DNA of 64,000 nt from Leclercia adecarboxylata. GTDB lineage: Bacteria; Pseudomonadota; Gammaproteobacteria; Enterobacterales; Enterobacteriaceae. The notes beneath the pieces are model-generated. The model was given only the letters and a program-made list of their open reading frames with translations. It was not told where the DNA came from and searched no databases. Location: positions 2,418,001-2,482,000 of the forward strand of contig NZ_CP098325.1 in assembly GCF_023639785.1 (NCBI RefSeq), written 5' to 3'. This document shows, piece after piece, positions 19,224 to 28,989 of the stretch; within the stretch, counting starts at the first letter, position 1; every line of letters begins with the position of its first letter. The position numbers and the translations under genes were made by a program.

Positions 19224-20098
19224 TGGCTCTCTTTCGCCTCAACGCTAAGCCCCCTGCGCCACCCGGCGTGGGGGCTTCTTGTCTGCGTAACACCTTTGCG
19301 CGCCACACCTGCCGCGTCTGCGCCGATGCCTGTCCGGTGGGGGCGATAGCGCTTTCCGCCGCCGGGCAGACCATCGATGAAGAGCGCTGTCTGCGCTGCG
19401 GTAACTGTCTTTTTCCCTGTCCGGTCGATGCGCCGGAAAATCTGCATCCTGCGCAGCGAAACTACCAGGCCGGTCGACTGGTGGCGCCGTTTTCAGCCTG
19501 CGTCTCAGCCGATGAACTCCTGATGTGGCATTACCAGTACGCTATCCGCGGCGTGGAACTGGAAGGCGCCGATCATCCGGTGTGGGTGCGGGCCATTGCC
19601 GAAGTCAACCTCCTCCTGCGGGAACGCGGTGAGCCTGAGTGGCAGATTTTTCCGCCGACACCCCGCGCCGTTAACCCGTTACGCCGCCACTGGTTACGCA
19701 TCCCCGAAGAGAACGTGCAATCGGCACAGGTCGCCGCCGGTCGTCGTGCCCGCAGGCAGCTCATGTCGCCCCTTAGCGAGTATCAGCTCTCCCTCACCCT
19801 CTCCCGCTGCGTGGCATGCGGGGCCTGCGCCAGAGCCTGCCCCGAAAACGCGCTGCAGCTCACCGGGACGGCGCTGGAGTGGGAACCTGCCCGCTGCACG
19901 GGCTGCAACAGCTGTACCCTGGTCTGCTTTACGGATGCGATCCGCATAGCGCCCCAGGCAGCGGTCAGCCCGGGACAACGCTTTACCTTTACAGCAAAAA
20001 CCTGCCGCAGCTGCCAACACCGGTTCTATACGTTTTCCCCTGAGGCAGATCGCTGCCACATCTGCCAGCGCCACGCGCACGCGATGCGGGAAGCCTGA
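19223..20098 (+). CDS. Multi-cluster 4Fe-4S ferredoxin-like protein, fourth gene of the dms operon
   Basis: Soluble protein of 291 aa with no signal peptide. Two bacterial-type ferredoxin modules are present: residues about 20-75 (CRVCADACPVGAI, then CLRCGNCLFPCP) and about 190-250 (CVACGACARACP, then CTGCNSCTLVCF), enough for four [4Fe-4S] clusters. A C-terminal CxxC-x12-CxxC unit (CRSCQ ... CHICQ) looks like a zinc ribbon. The middle 100 residues are not recognised. TAATG coupling to dmsC means it belongs to the operon. Possible roles are cytosolic electron delivery or maturation of DmsA (a NapF-like job), since no TorD/DmsD chaperone gene is present in the window. Function is inferred. Confidence 0.8.
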   Translation: MALFRLNAKPPAPPGVGASCLRNTFARHTCRVCADACPVGAIALSAAGQTIDEERCLRCGNCLFPCPVDAPENLHPAQRNYQAGRLVAPFSACVSADELLMWHYQYAIRGVELEGADHPVWVRAIAEVNLLLRERGEPEWQIFPPTPRAVNPLRRHWLRIPEENVQSAQVAAGRRARRQLMSPLSEYQLSLTLSRCVACGACARACPENALQLTGTALEWEPARCTGCNSCTLVCFTDAIRIAPQAAVSPGQRFTFTAKTCRSCQHRFYTFSPEADRCHICQRHAHAMREA

Positions 20099-20305
20099 CC
20101 CATCACATGTTGCCGTTTTGTTATGTAAAACGGCCATTTCCCGCTTCAGATCCCCCTGCGACACCCCTGACGCATACCGCTAACTGACAGATTTTATTCG
20201 ATGCTTTACTAAATCTGATGAAATGTTAATGATATTTTGCTATCAAGTTATCAAAATTAAATAACTTTCCTTGTCACGTTTAACGCTCTGTTTTTAACAT
20301 CGCTT

Positions 20306-21229
20306 ATGGAAAAAAATGGTCTGTTTTCTCAGCGCATCCGTTTGCGCCATTTGCACACTTTTGTAGCCGTCGCACAGCAGGGTACGCTTGGGCGCGCGGC
20401 TGAAACCTTAAACCTGAGCCAGCCTGCACTTTCAAAAACGCTGAACGAGCTTGAGCAGCTTACCGGTACACGGCTGTTTGAGCGCGGACGTCTGGGGGCG
20501 CAGCTCACCCTCGTGGGCGAGCAGTTCCTGACCCATGCGGTCAAAGTCCTTGATGCCCTGAATACGGCGGGCCAGTCCCTGACCCGGCGCAACGATACAC
20601 CGGGCGATGTGGTGCGGATTGGTGCCCTGCCAACCGCGGCGCTGGGTATTCTGCCGGCGGTGATCGGCCAGTTCCATAAGCAGCAGCGCAACATTACGTT
20701 GCAGGTTGCCACCATGAATAACACCATGCTGCTGGCGGGGCTGAAATCCGGCGAGCTGGATCTGGGCATGGGCAGAATGTCCGATCCGGAGCTGATGAGC
20801 GGCCTGAACTATGAGCTGCTGTTCCTGGAATCCCTGAAGCTGGTGGTGCGTCCGCGCCACCCGATCCTTAACGATACCGTCACCCTTAGCCGGGTGATGG
20901 AGTGGCCGGTGGTGGTATCCCCGAAAGGCACCGTACCGCGCCAGACGGCGGAAACCCTGCTCGAGACACAGGGCTGCAAGCTGCCCTCAGGCTGTATCGA
21001 AACGCTTTCGGCCTCGCTGTCGCGCCAGCTGACGGTGGATTATGACTACGTCTGGTTTGTCCCATCCGGTGCGGTGAAAGAGGATCTGCGCCAGGGCACG
21101 CTGGTGGCACTGCCGGTCACCACTCCTGGTCCGGGCGAACCGATTGGGGTATTAACCCGCGTTGACGTCCCGCTCTCCGCCGCCACCCAGACGCTGCTGA
21201 GCGCGATACGTAAATCCATGCCGGTGTAA
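20306..21229 (+). CDS. LysR-family regulator, PcaQ/GalR-like
   Basis: LysR regulator of 307 aa. The helix-turn-helix lies at residues 12-70 (RLRHLHTFVAVAQQGTLGRAA, then LNLSQPALSKTLNELE) and the rest is the effector-binding domain. The N-terminal IRLRHLHTFVAVAQQG pattern is that of PcaQ/CbbR-like regulators of aromatic-acid catabolism. It is followed by its own terminator and then, in the same direction, by a PQQ-dependent dehydrogenase gene, a likely target; the quinate/shikimate dehydrogenases of that family would fit a PcaQ-like activator. The 208 bp before it (20099-20305) include a weak hairpin at 20112-20134 and an AT-rich promoter region. Confidence 0.85.
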   Translation: MEKNGLFSQRIRLRHLHTFVAVAQQGTLGRAAETLNLSQPALSKTLNELEQLTGTRLFERGRLGAQLTLVGEQFLTHAVKVLDALNTAGQSLTRRNDTPGDVVRIGALPTAALGILPAVIGQFHKQQRNITLQVATMNNTMLLAGLKSGELDLGMGRMSDPELMSGLNYELLFLESLKLVVRPRHPILNDTVTLSRVMEWPVVVSPKGTVPRQTAETLLETQGCKLPSGCIETLSASLSRQLTVDYDYVWFVPSGAVKEDLRQGTLVALPVTTPGPGEPIGVLTRVDVPLSAATQTLLSAIRKSMPV

Positions 21230-21243
21230 TCACTCGTCTCTCC

Positions 21244-21268
21244 AGCCCGTCGTCATGACGGGCTTTTT
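21244..21268 (+). terminator. Terminator of the LysR gene
   Basis: The stem AGCCCGTC / GACGGGCT with a 5-nt loop runs straight into TTTTTGTT, 14 bp after the stop codon. Confidence 0.9.
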
Positions 21269-21508
21269 GTTCCATTCTCAAATAATGCGAAATCATTCAT
21301 TAACAATTGCACTAAACAATTTAACAGATTTATCATACCCGCCGAATTCACCAAATGGTTCATTCCAGTAACGCATCGGTGACTTCTTTGCCGCCACACT
21401 GGCGTCATGCTCGACTTTTTCATTAAGGATCTTCTCTTCTTTTACCCATTTGGTTCAGGGCTGGGTCTGCCCTGTCCAGTGAAGACAAGATTACTTCAGG
21501 AGACAGAA

Positions 21509-23887
21509 ATGGCTATAGGTAATTCGCTACGTGGGTTCCCCCGGTTCCTGCAGTGGCTGCTGGTTGGTCTGATGGCACTCATCGGGCTGGCCGTCGGTGG
21601 GCTGGGCTTTAAGCTCGTTACCGTCGGGGGAAGCTGGTACTTCCTGATCATGGGCGTAGTGATGCTGGTCGCCGCGTTCCTTATCGCGCGCGGGCGCCCG
21701 GGCGGCATCATGCTGTATGCGGTGGCGTTTATCGCCTCGCTCGTCTGGGCTGTGAGCGATGCAGGCTGGGATTTCTGGCCGCTGTTCTCGCGCCTGTTCA
21801 CCTTCGCGGTGCTGGCGTTCCTTTCCGCCCTCGTCTGGCCGTTCCTGCGCGGTGTGGATCGCCCGGTCAACAAAGCCCCGGCCTTTGGCGTTGCCGCCGT
21901 GCTGGCGATCGCGATGCTGGTGAGCTTCGGCTGGATGTTTAAGCCGCAGACCCTGGTCAGCGCCAGCGAGCCGGTGCCGGTTAAACCGGTGACGGAAGGT
22001 GAGCAACAGAAGAACTGGGCGCACTGGGGTAACACCACCCACGGCGACCGCTTCGCAGCGCTGGATCAGATTAACAAGCAGAACGTCAGCGATCTGAAAG
22101 TGGCCTGGGTTGCCCACACCGGCGACATCCCGCAGAGCAACGGCTCCGGCGCGGAAGATCAGAACACCCCATTGCAGATTGGCGATACGCTCTTCGTCTG
22201 TACGCCGTACAGCAAGGTGCTGGCGCTGGACGTCGACTCCGGCAAAGAGAAGTGGCGCTATGATTCCAGAGCCACGGCGCCAAACTGGCAGCGCTGCCGT
22301 GGTCTGGGCTATTTTGAAGACACCACAAACGTGACAACGTCACATACAGAGACGCAGCCTGCCGCCTGCGCGCGCCGTCTGTTCCTGCCCACCACCGATG
22401 CCCGCCTGATTGCCCTTAACGCCGACAACGGCAAGGTTTGCGAAGATTTTGGCGACCACGGCGTGGTTGACCTCAGCGTCGGCATGGGTGAAGTGAAGCC
22501 AGGCTACTATCAGCAAACCTCCACCCCGCTGGTGGCGGGCAACGTGGTGGTTGTGGGCGGACGCGTCGCGGATAACTTCTCTACCGACGAGCCACCGGGG
22601 GTGGTGCGCGCCTATGACGTGCACAGCGGTAAGCTGGCCTGGGCCTGGGATCCAGGCAACCCGAACATCACCGGCCTGCCGCCGGAAGGCCAGACCTACA
22701 CCCGCGGGACGCCAAACGTCTGGTCAGCCATGTCCTATGACGCGAAGCTGAACCTGATTTACCTCCCAACCGGTAACGCCACCCCGGATTTCTGGGCCGG
22801 TCAGCGTACCGAACTGGATGACAAATACAGCTCCTCCATTGTGGCGGTGGATGCCACAACCGGTCAGGTGCGCTGGCATTTCCAGACCACCCACCACGAC
22901 CTGTGGGACTTTGACCTCCCATCGCAGCCGCTGCTGTACGATCTGCCGGACGGTAAAGGCGGCTCCACGCCGGTGCTGGTGCAGACCAGCAAGCAGGGCA
23001 TGATCTTTATGCTCAACCGCGAAACCGGCCAGCCGGTTGCGAAGGTGGAAGAGCGTCCGGTGCCTGCCGGTAACGTCGAAGGCGAGCGGTATTCCCCTAC
23101 CCAGCCGTACTCCGTCGGCATGCCGATGATCGGCAACCAGACCCTGACCGAATCGGACATGTGGGGCGCAACCCCGGTTGACCTGCTGCTGTGCCGCATC
23201 CAGTTTAAAGAGATGCGTCACCAGGGCGTCTTTACCCCGCCGGGTCTGGATCGCTCCCTGCAGTTCCCGGGCTCCCTTGGCGGCATGAACTGGGGCAGCG
23301 TGTCGGTTGACCCGAACAACAGCCTGATGTTTGTCAACGATATGCGTCTGGGGCTGGCGAACTACATGGTGCCGCGCGCGAATGTTGCCAAAAACGCCAG
23401 CGGGATCGAGATGGGAATTGTGCCGATGGACGGCACGCCGTTTGGCGCCATGCGCGAACGTTTCCTGTCACCGCTGGGCATTCCGTGCCAGAAACCGCCG
23501 TTCGGCACCATGTCTGCGGTGGATCTGAAGTCCGGCAAACTGGTGTGGCAGGTGCCGGTGGGTACCGTGGAAGATACCGGTCCGCTGGGGATCCGCATGC
23601 ACATGCCCATCCCGATCGGCATGCCGACCCTGGGCGCATCGCTCTCCACCCAGTCCGGCCTGCTGTTCTTCGCCGGTACGCAGGATTTCTACCTGCGCGC
23701 GTTTGATACCGCCAACGGGAAAGAGATCTGGAAGGACCGTCTGCCGGTGGGCAGCCAGTCCGGCCCGATGACCTACGTGTCGCCGAAAACCGGCAAGCAG
23801 TACATCATCATCAACGCCGGTGGTGCGCGCCAATCTCCGGATCGCGGGGATTACATCATCGCCTACGCGTTGCCCGATAAGAAGTAA
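21509..23887 (+). CDS. PQQ-dependent membrane dehydrogenase (Gcd/quinate dehydrogenase family)
   Basis: Quinoprotein of 792 aa. About five hydrophobic helices fill residues 15-145; the rest is the periplasmic eight-bladed propeller. The start at 21509 follows CAGGAG; an upstream in-frame ATG (21407) would add a non-homologous leader. Gcd-family landmarks are YSKVLALDVDSGKEKWRYD, the paired DNFSTDEP, PTGNATPDFW, TTHHDLWDFDLPSQP and NAGG near the end. Such enzymes oxidise glucose, quinate or shikimate at the outer face and pass electrons to ubiquinone. PQQ synthesis genes are not in the window. Residues around the active site differ enough from E. coli Gcd that the substrate is open; the PcaQ-like regulator upstream tilts toward a cyclic polyol acid. 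Confidence 0.85.
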   Translation: MAIGNSLRGFPRFLQWLLVGLMALIGLAVGGLGFKLVTVGGSWYFLIMGVVMLVAAFLIARGRPGGIMLYAVAFIASLVWAVSDAGWDFWPLFSRLFTFAVLAFLSALVWPFLRGVDRPVNKAPAFGVAAVLAIAMLVSFGWMFKPQTLVSASEPVPVKPVTEGEQQKNWAHWGNTTHGDRFAALDQINKQNVSDLKVAWVAHTGDIPQSNGSGAEDQNTPLQIGDTLFVCTPYSKVLALDVDSGKEKWRYDSRATAPNWQRCRGLGYFEDTTNVTTSHTETQPAACARRLFLPTTDARLIALNADNGKVCEDFGDHGVVDLSVGMGEVKPGYYQQTSTPLVAGNVVVVGGRVADNFSTDEPPGVVRAYDVHSGKLAWAWDPGNPNITGLPPEGQTYTRGTPNVWSAMSYDAKLNLIYLPTGNATPDFWAGQRTELDDKYSSSIVAVDATTGQVRWHFQTTHHDLWDFDLPSQPLLYDLPDGKGGSTPVLVQTSKQGMIFMLNRETGQPVAKVEERPVPAGNVEGERYSPTQPYSVGMPMIGNQTLTESDMWGATPVDLLLCRIQFKEMRHQGVFTPPGLDRSLQFPGSLGGMNWGSVSVDPNNSLMFVNDMRLGLANYMVPRANVAKNASGIEMGIVPMDGTPFGAMRERFLSPLGIPCQKPPFGTMSAVDLKSGKLVWQVPVGTVEDTGPLGIRMHMPIPIGMPTLGASLSTQSGLLFFAGTQDFYLRAFDTANGKEIWKDRLPVGSQSGPMTYVSPKTGKQYIIINAGGARQSPDRGDYIIAYALPDKK

Positions 23888-23903
23888 ACGCCTGTTACCC
23901 GCA

Positions 23904-23932
23904 AGCCGGCCCAATTGTGGCCGGCTTTTTTA
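23904..23932 (+). terminator. Terminator of the PQQ dehydrogenase gene
   Basis: The stem AGCCGGCC / GGCCGGCT with a 7-nt loop is followed by TTTTTTAT. It lies between convergent genes. Confidence 0.92.
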
Positions 23933-23935
23933 TGC

Positions 23936-24388
23936 TCAGGGTTTGGCAGAGAGGGCGTTTTCGATCCAGGTCGCCGTCGTGCCGTTCTGGTAACTGACCA
24001 CCAGGTTCTGATGGACCCCGGCAGGCCAGCAGCTGCGTAACACCGCGCGTTTGGTCTCATCGAAGAAGGGTTTATCCCCCGCCGCTTCGTAGTCCGTCGC
24101 CCTGCCGTTCAGCTTGACGTTAAATGACACCGTCACCCGGCCGGAATATTTCTGCGCCGCAGCCTGCTCAGGATAGCGCGGCTGCACCCGGTAGACATCG
24201 CCGTCGCAGTCCGCCTGTCCATTATCCACGGTCGATGTACTGCCGCCCACCGGGAAGGAGAGCCCGACGCCCACCCCGCCATTGCCCCCGCCGCCGCCGA
24301 TCCCTATGCCGCCAATGCCCACGCTGCCACCCGATGCACAACCGGCCAAAAGCCATGCTGTGCAAACTACCTGCGTAAATCGTTTCAT
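23936..24388 (-). CDS. Glycine-rich lipoprotein with a TonB C-terminal domain
   Basis: Lipoprotein of 150 aa. The signal MKRFTQVVCTAWLLAGC carries the lipobox LLAGC. Residues about 18-50 are almost pure Gly with Val, Ile and Ser, then comes a short linker. The C-terminal 85 residues look like the TonB C-terminal fold: VQPRYPEQAAAQKYSGRVTV, VKLNGRATD and a late W-x-ENAL. Classical TonB has a membrane helix for ExbBD; this protein has only a lipid anchor, so coupling to ExbBD is unlikely. Function unknown; it may bind TonB-dependent receptors or act as a structural periplasmic protein. Confidence 0.78.
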   Translation of the reverse strand: MKRFTQVVCTAWLLAGCASGGSVGIGGIGIGGGGGNGGVGVGLSFPVGGSTSTVDNGQADCDGDVYRVQPRYPEQAAAQKYSGRVTVSFNVKLNGRATDYEAAGDKPFFDETKRAVLRSCWPAGVHQNLVVSYQNGTTATWIENALSAKP

Positions 24389-24435
24389 CGCCCTTTTCCT
24401 CTTCAGCCCTTACAACCAGCATAGCGGGGAATAAA

Positions 24436-24467
24436 AAAAGGGTTCATGTCGAAACATGAACCCTTTT
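24436..24467. terminator. Bidirectional terminator hairpin
   Basis: A perfect 14-bp stem (AAAAGGGTTCATGT / ACATGAACCCTTTT) with a CGAA tetraloop lies upstream of the TonB-domain lipoprotein gene and downstream of trg; the A/T arms work in either direction. Confidence 0.9.
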
Positions 24468-24495
24468 TGCCCGGCGGCAATGGTGCCCCTCTATT

Positions 24496-24582
24496 GCCGG
24501 GTGGCGCTACGCTTACCCGGCCTACGAAAACCCACCTGGTGCCAGGTTTCGTAGGCCCGGTAAGGCGTAGCCGCCACCGGGC
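24496..24582. repeat. REP/BIME element
   Basis: Inverted REP units (GCCGGGTGGCGCTACGC ... and GTAGGCCCGGTAAGGCG ... CACCGGGC) lie between trg and the terminator. A smaller imperfect palindrome built from GCCCGGCGGCAAT and ATTGCCGGGT abuts it at about 24469. Confidence 0.85.
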
Positions 24583-24594
24583 AGGGTTAGCAAA

Positions 24595-26286
24595 TCAGAA
24601 GGTTTCCCAGTTATCGCCATCGGCAACGGCCGGGCGCAGCGGTGCGGCTGGCGCTGTTGGCGTGGCCTGAACGCTGCTGCGGGCCGGGTTCATCCCCTGC
24701 AGGCGGAAGGTACCTACCGCTTCGGTCAGACGCGCGGCCTGATCTTCCAGCGAGGCCGCGGCCGCAGAGGCCTCTTCCACCAGCGAGGCGTTCTGCTGGG
24801 TCACTTTATCCATCTCAGAGATAGCCTGGCTGACCTGCACAATGCCACGGCTCTGCTCGTCAGAAGCGGCAGCAATCTCCAGCATGATATCGGTGACGCG
24901 TTTAACCGCTTCCACGATCTCGCTCATGGTGTTGCCTGCGGCAACCACTTCCCCAGAGCCCTGGTCGATAAGCGAGACCGACTCGCTGATCAGCCCTTCA
25001 ATCTCTTTCGCGGCGTTGGCGCTGCGGCTCGCCAGGGTACGAACTTCGCTGGCGACCACGGCAAACCCGCGTCCCTGCTCACCGGCACGGGCGGCTTCCA
25101 CCGCGGCGTTCAGCGCCAGGATGTTGGTCTGGAAGGCGATGCTGTTGATGACGGCGGTGATCTCAGAGATTTTCTTCGAGCTGCTGGAGATGTTGCCCAT
25201 GGTTTTCACCACCCCGGAAACCATCTGGCCGCCGCGGCTGGCTTTGCCGGAAGCGTCTTCCGCCAGTTTGCTGGCATGGTGGGCGTTATCGGCGTTCTGC
25301 TTCACGGTGGCGGTCAGCTGTTCCATACTGGCGGCGGTCTGTTCAATGGCCGCGGCCTGCTCTTCGGTGCGCGATGAGAGGTCGGTGTTACCGGCAGAGA
25401 TTTCACTGGTGCCGCGATAGATCTCTTCCGCCCCCTGGCGTACCGTGCCCACGGTATTCACCAGCGAACGCTGCATGGTTTGCAGGTCGTGGGTCAGACG
25501 GCCAATTTCGCTGCGTCCGGTCAGGTCTTCGGCCAGGGTCAGGTCGCCCTTCGCGATGTGCGCAATACGGTTCGCGGCGCGTTGCAGTGGGTTAATCACC
25601 GTGCGGCGCAGCACGATGAAGGTGATTACCGTCAGCACCAGTGCCAGACCGAAGGCGCCGACCATAAACATCAGCCCCAGCTGGGTACGGGTGTGGGCCT
25701 GCCCGGTGAGCATATTGGCGCGATCGGTACGGATCTTGATCGCCTTCAGCAGCACCTCGTTATAGGCGTCATCCAGCGGACGCGCCGATTCATTTTCATG
25801 GTTGATGATGGCTTCGAACATGCCGTTTTTGGCATATTTCAGCATCGGCTGCATGCCATCTATGTAGGCCTGATAGTTTGTCTTCAGCTCGCCATCCAGG
25901 GCTTCATCCGCCGGGGTGCGAACGTTACGGCTCATGTAGGCGGCAAAGCCCTCCTGGGACTTTTTAATCCGCTCTTCTGCTTCGGCTATGTTCTTTTTCA
26001 TCGCCTCCATTTCGGCGATACGGCTGGCCGCACCGGCGTGGATCATGTTGATACGGGCCGTGCGCAAGTGGTTCGAGCTGTTAGATAACCCGGTGCGCAC
26101 CTGAATTTCAGCCGTCACATCCTGCTGATCTTTATCTGCCTGCAGTAAAAAATAGCCTGCCAGCCCGGCGCTCAGGGCAAACAGCAAAATGATACCCCCC
26201 AGAATCGAGGAGAAAAGCGGGAGCAGCCTGATGTGGTGCAAGAAGCCCAGCTTATGTTGCGCCCGAACTGTTGTTGTTTTGTCCAT
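24595..26286 (-). CDS. trg: Trg-like methyl-accepting chemotaxis receptor with NWETF tail
   Basis: Chemoreceptor of 563 aa from the ATG at 26286. Order: short cytoplasmic N-terminus ([20 protein letters not shown], near-identical to E. coli Trg), TM1, a periplasmic four-helix domain, TM2 near residue 210, HAMP, adaptation helices and the conserved hairpin tip ([19 protein letters not shown]). Trg senses ribose and galactose through RbsB and MglB. Unlike E. coli Trg, which lacks the CheR/CheB-binding pentapeptide, this protein ends in NWETF, the tether sequence of Tar and Tsr. It is monocistronic, ending before a BIME and a terminator. Confidence 0.92.
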   Translation of the reverse strand: MDKTTTVRAQHKLGFLHHIRLLPLFSSILGGIILLFALSAGLAGYFLLQADKDQQDVTAEIQVRTGLSNSSNHLRTARINMIHAGAASRIAEMEAMKKNIAEAEERIKKSQEGFAAYMSRNVRTPADEALDGELKTNYQAYIDGMQPMLKYAKNGMFEAIINHENESARPLDDAYNEVLLKAIKIRTDRANMLTGQAHTRTQLGLMFMVGAFGLALVLTVITFIVLRRTVINPLQRAANRIAHIAKGDLTLAEDLTGRSEIGRLTHDLQTMQRSLVNTVGTVRQGAEEIYRGTSEISAGNTDLSSRTEEQAAAIEQTAASMEQLTATVKQNADNAHHASKLAEDASGKASRGGQMVSGVVKTMGNISSSSKKISEITAVINSIAFQTNILALNAAVEAARAGEQGRGFAVVASEVRTLASRSANAAKEIEGLISESVSLIDQGSGEVVAAGNTMSEIVEAVKRVTDIMLEIAAASDEQSRGIVQVSQAISEMDKVTQQNASLVEEASAAAASLEDQAARLTEAVGTFRLQGMNPARSSVQATPTAPAAPLRPAVADGDNWETF

Positions 26287-26459
26287 AGCCGTTGACTCTC
26301 TCATAGGTAAGATGCGTGAAAACACGCCTGTAAAGTAGTCATCGGCAATACGGAGAATTTGATTACGGCTAAAAGCGCAACACGGGTCACACTTTCGTGA
26401 TGATTATTAACGAAATGTCGTCCCGCTGCCCATCAAGGCGCAGCGGGAGAAAGGGTTTA

Positions 26460-27590
<1,131 letters not shown>

Positions 27591-27607
27591 TTAGTGATGT
27601 CAGGTTT

Positions 27608-27883
27608 TTATTTTAGATAAGAGCGCAGCAAATGGCCGACTTCCGCCATTCTCACGGCCCGCTGATCGGCGGTGGTCTCGCCCGCCACCAGCTCATCTTT
27701 GAGGTGAATTTCAACCATCTCGCCCATCAGGCCGTTCGCGGCTCCGCGCACTGCGGCGATCTGCTGCAGGATAGAGAGGCAAGGCTCGCCGGATTCAAGC
27801 GCCCGCTCCAGGGCATCGACCTGCCCGCGGATACGGCGCACGCGCGTCAGGACACGTTTTTTATCTTCAGGTGAATGTGGCAT
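27608..27883 (-). CDS. frmR: FrmR, formaldehyde-responsive repressor (CsoR/RcnR family)
   Basis: Small all-helical repressor of 91 aa. FrmR reacts with formaldehyde through the N-terminal Pro and a conserved Cys (GEPCLSILQQ), which releases operator DNA. The first residues MPHSPEDKKRVLTRVRRIRGQ are the standard RcnR/CsoR N-terminus. Its operator lies just upstream at 27898-27919, so it represses itself and frmA. Confidence 0.95.
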   Translation of the reverse strand: MPHSPEDKKRVLTRVRRIRGQVDALERALESGEPCLSILQQIAAVRGAANGLMGEMVEIHLKDELVAGETTADQRAVRMAEVGHLLRSYLK

Positions 27884-27897
27884 CGGAGTGCTCCTGG

Positions 27898-27919
27898 ATA
27901 CTGTAGGGGGGTATACTAT
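27898..27919. promoter_or_regulatory. FrmR operator
   Basis: Read on the minus strand this is ATAGTATACC-CCCCTACAGTAT, an AT-flanked C-tract inverted repeat. It differs at one position from the E. coli frmR operator as I recall it (ATAGTATACC-CCCCTATAGTAT), and sits 15 bp before the frmR start. Confidence 0.85.
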
Positions 27920-28107
27920 TTTATTTTATACAGCGCTGCAAACGGGAATGTTCAAAGATGCGTGGCGGTGGGATGCGCAAGTAAGGACAGGAGAGCGTGG
28001 ATGATTCTTCAGGAGGTGGCTGCCCTGTTAAGGGCAGTCGGCGTTGGCGATTTTATAGGTGACCCAGATTACGCGGCTTTCGAATAAAACCGCAGGGATG
28101 AGTGAGA

Positions 28108-28386
28108 CTAAATATCATCCCGCGTGAAACCTACAACAATTTCGAGCGTATTGCGGATAACATCGGCAGCCTCAGGATCCGTTGTTTGTTCAAGCGCGTA
28201 AATTAACTGAAGGATAATTTGTTTATTGGAGAGGTTATCACCACTGAGAATAATACATCTTATCGCTGAACCTAATACGGCAGCCTCAACGGACAGGTTA
28301 CCGCCGGCTGAACGGAAATAGGAGGCCAGCGCCTGATCCTGTAGGGCATTGAAATGCTGTGTGTGCTGAGAAACATTAGGTTTCAT
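28108..28386 (-). CDS. ariR: AriR (YmgB), acid-resistance/biofilm regulator
   Basis: Small helical protein of 92 aa and last gene of the ycgZ-ymgA-ariR operon. Matches to E. coli AriR include [33 protein letters not shown] and [12 protein letters not shown]. In E. coli these Ymg connector proteins act on the Rcs phosphorelay, lowering curli and raising colanic acid, and AriR affects acid resistance. The N-terminus is a little longer than in E. coli. ymgC is not present after it. Confidence 0.85.
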   Translation of the reverse strand: MKPNVSQHTQHFNALQDQALASYFRSAGGNLSVEAAVLGSAIRCIILSGDNLSNKQIILQLIYALEQTTDPEAADVIRNTLEIVVGFTRDDI

Positions 28387-28402
28387 ATTATTCTCTCAAA
28401 GA

Positions 28403-28702
28403 TTAATGTTTTTTATCGTATTTATGCTGTGCAGTATTCACCATAAGATGGTGCATACTGTTGATAAGACAGTTTTTTCGGGCTTCTGTATGTACGCGAC
28501 TACTGGATTTTACTTTCTGCTCAACCTCTAATGCTGCCGCTGACAGCGCGCTTCTTCTTTCAGCATCACGCTCCATGCTGGCCATAATTTTCAGTTTGAC
28601 TGCCAGAGTTTTAAAATTGATTGGGCCGTTGTCTTTTAAAATTAACAATACTGCTTCGCCAATAAGATCGTCTCTCAGTCTTTCAGATTTCGTTCTATGC
28701 AT
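28403..28702 (-). CDS. ymgA: YmgA-like connector protein
   Basis: Small protein of 99 aa between ycgZ and ariR. The N-terminal part (SERLRDDLIGEAVLLILKDNG, then INFKTLAVKL) resembles E. coli YmgA in length, charge and layout; the C-terminal half is less clear. The start at 28702 is chosen because MHRTKSERL aligns with E. coli MKTSDNERI; a GTG at 28714 is possible. Same operon and probable function in Rcs-dependent biofilm control. Lower sequence similarity makes the symbol less certain than its neighbours. Confidence 0.7.
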   Translation of the reverse strand: MHRTKSERLRDDLIGEAVLLILKDNGPINFKTLAVKLKIMASMERDAERRSALSAAALEVEQKVKSSSRVHTEARKNCLINSMHHLMVNTAQHKYDKKH

Positions 28703-28749
28703 AACTGTTCTCACGTGCCTGCTTTAAGCCACGGATGTGCTAACATGCT

Positions 28750-28989
28750 CTACCGTTCAAAAAACAGTGCGATAAGCTCATTGTAATGGGCAATTTCTGC
28801 TTCATCTTCCGTCTGTTCTACCCGTCGTAATAACTTTGTACAGATAGCCAGTCGGCTGAGGTTACGTCCCTCGTTCAGAATCTCACCGACAATAAGCCCC
28901 AGCGTTTCCTGCTGGCTACGCAGACTGGCCTTATTAAAATAGGCGGTGATTGCCTGAGATGAACTCAGGCGCGAACTGTTACCTCGCAT
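28750..28989 (-). CDS. ycgZ: YcgZ, connector protein of the BluR regulon
   Basis: Small protein of 79 aa, first gene of the operon. The segments AITAYFNKASLRSQQETLG, EILNEGRNLSR and KLLRRVEQ follow E. coli YcgZ closely. In E. coli the operon is repressed by BluR and induced by cold and blue light through the antirepressor BluF. A palindrome of the BluR/MlrA type lies about 70 bp upstream (29057-29077). The bluR and bluF genes are not in this window. Confidence 0.88.
   Translation of the reverse strand: MRGNSSRLSSSQAITAYFNKASLRSQQETLGLIVGEILNEGRNLSRLAICTKLLRRVEQTEDEAEIAHYNELIALFFER

Noticed and set aside
3817..24582. GC-rich palindromes considered as CRISPR or insertion-sequence ends
   Set aside because: They are dispersed inverted REP/BIME units between genes, without spacers, transposase or target duplications.
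26421..26448. Hairpin TCCCGCTG/CAGCGGGA considered as the frmA terminator
   Set aside because: The stem is real but no T-tract follows on the minus strand, so I did not list it as a terminator.
27875..28087. 70-codon ORF between frmR and ariR
   Set aside because: Starts inside the frmR/operator region, with no ribosome-binding site and no recognisable protein.
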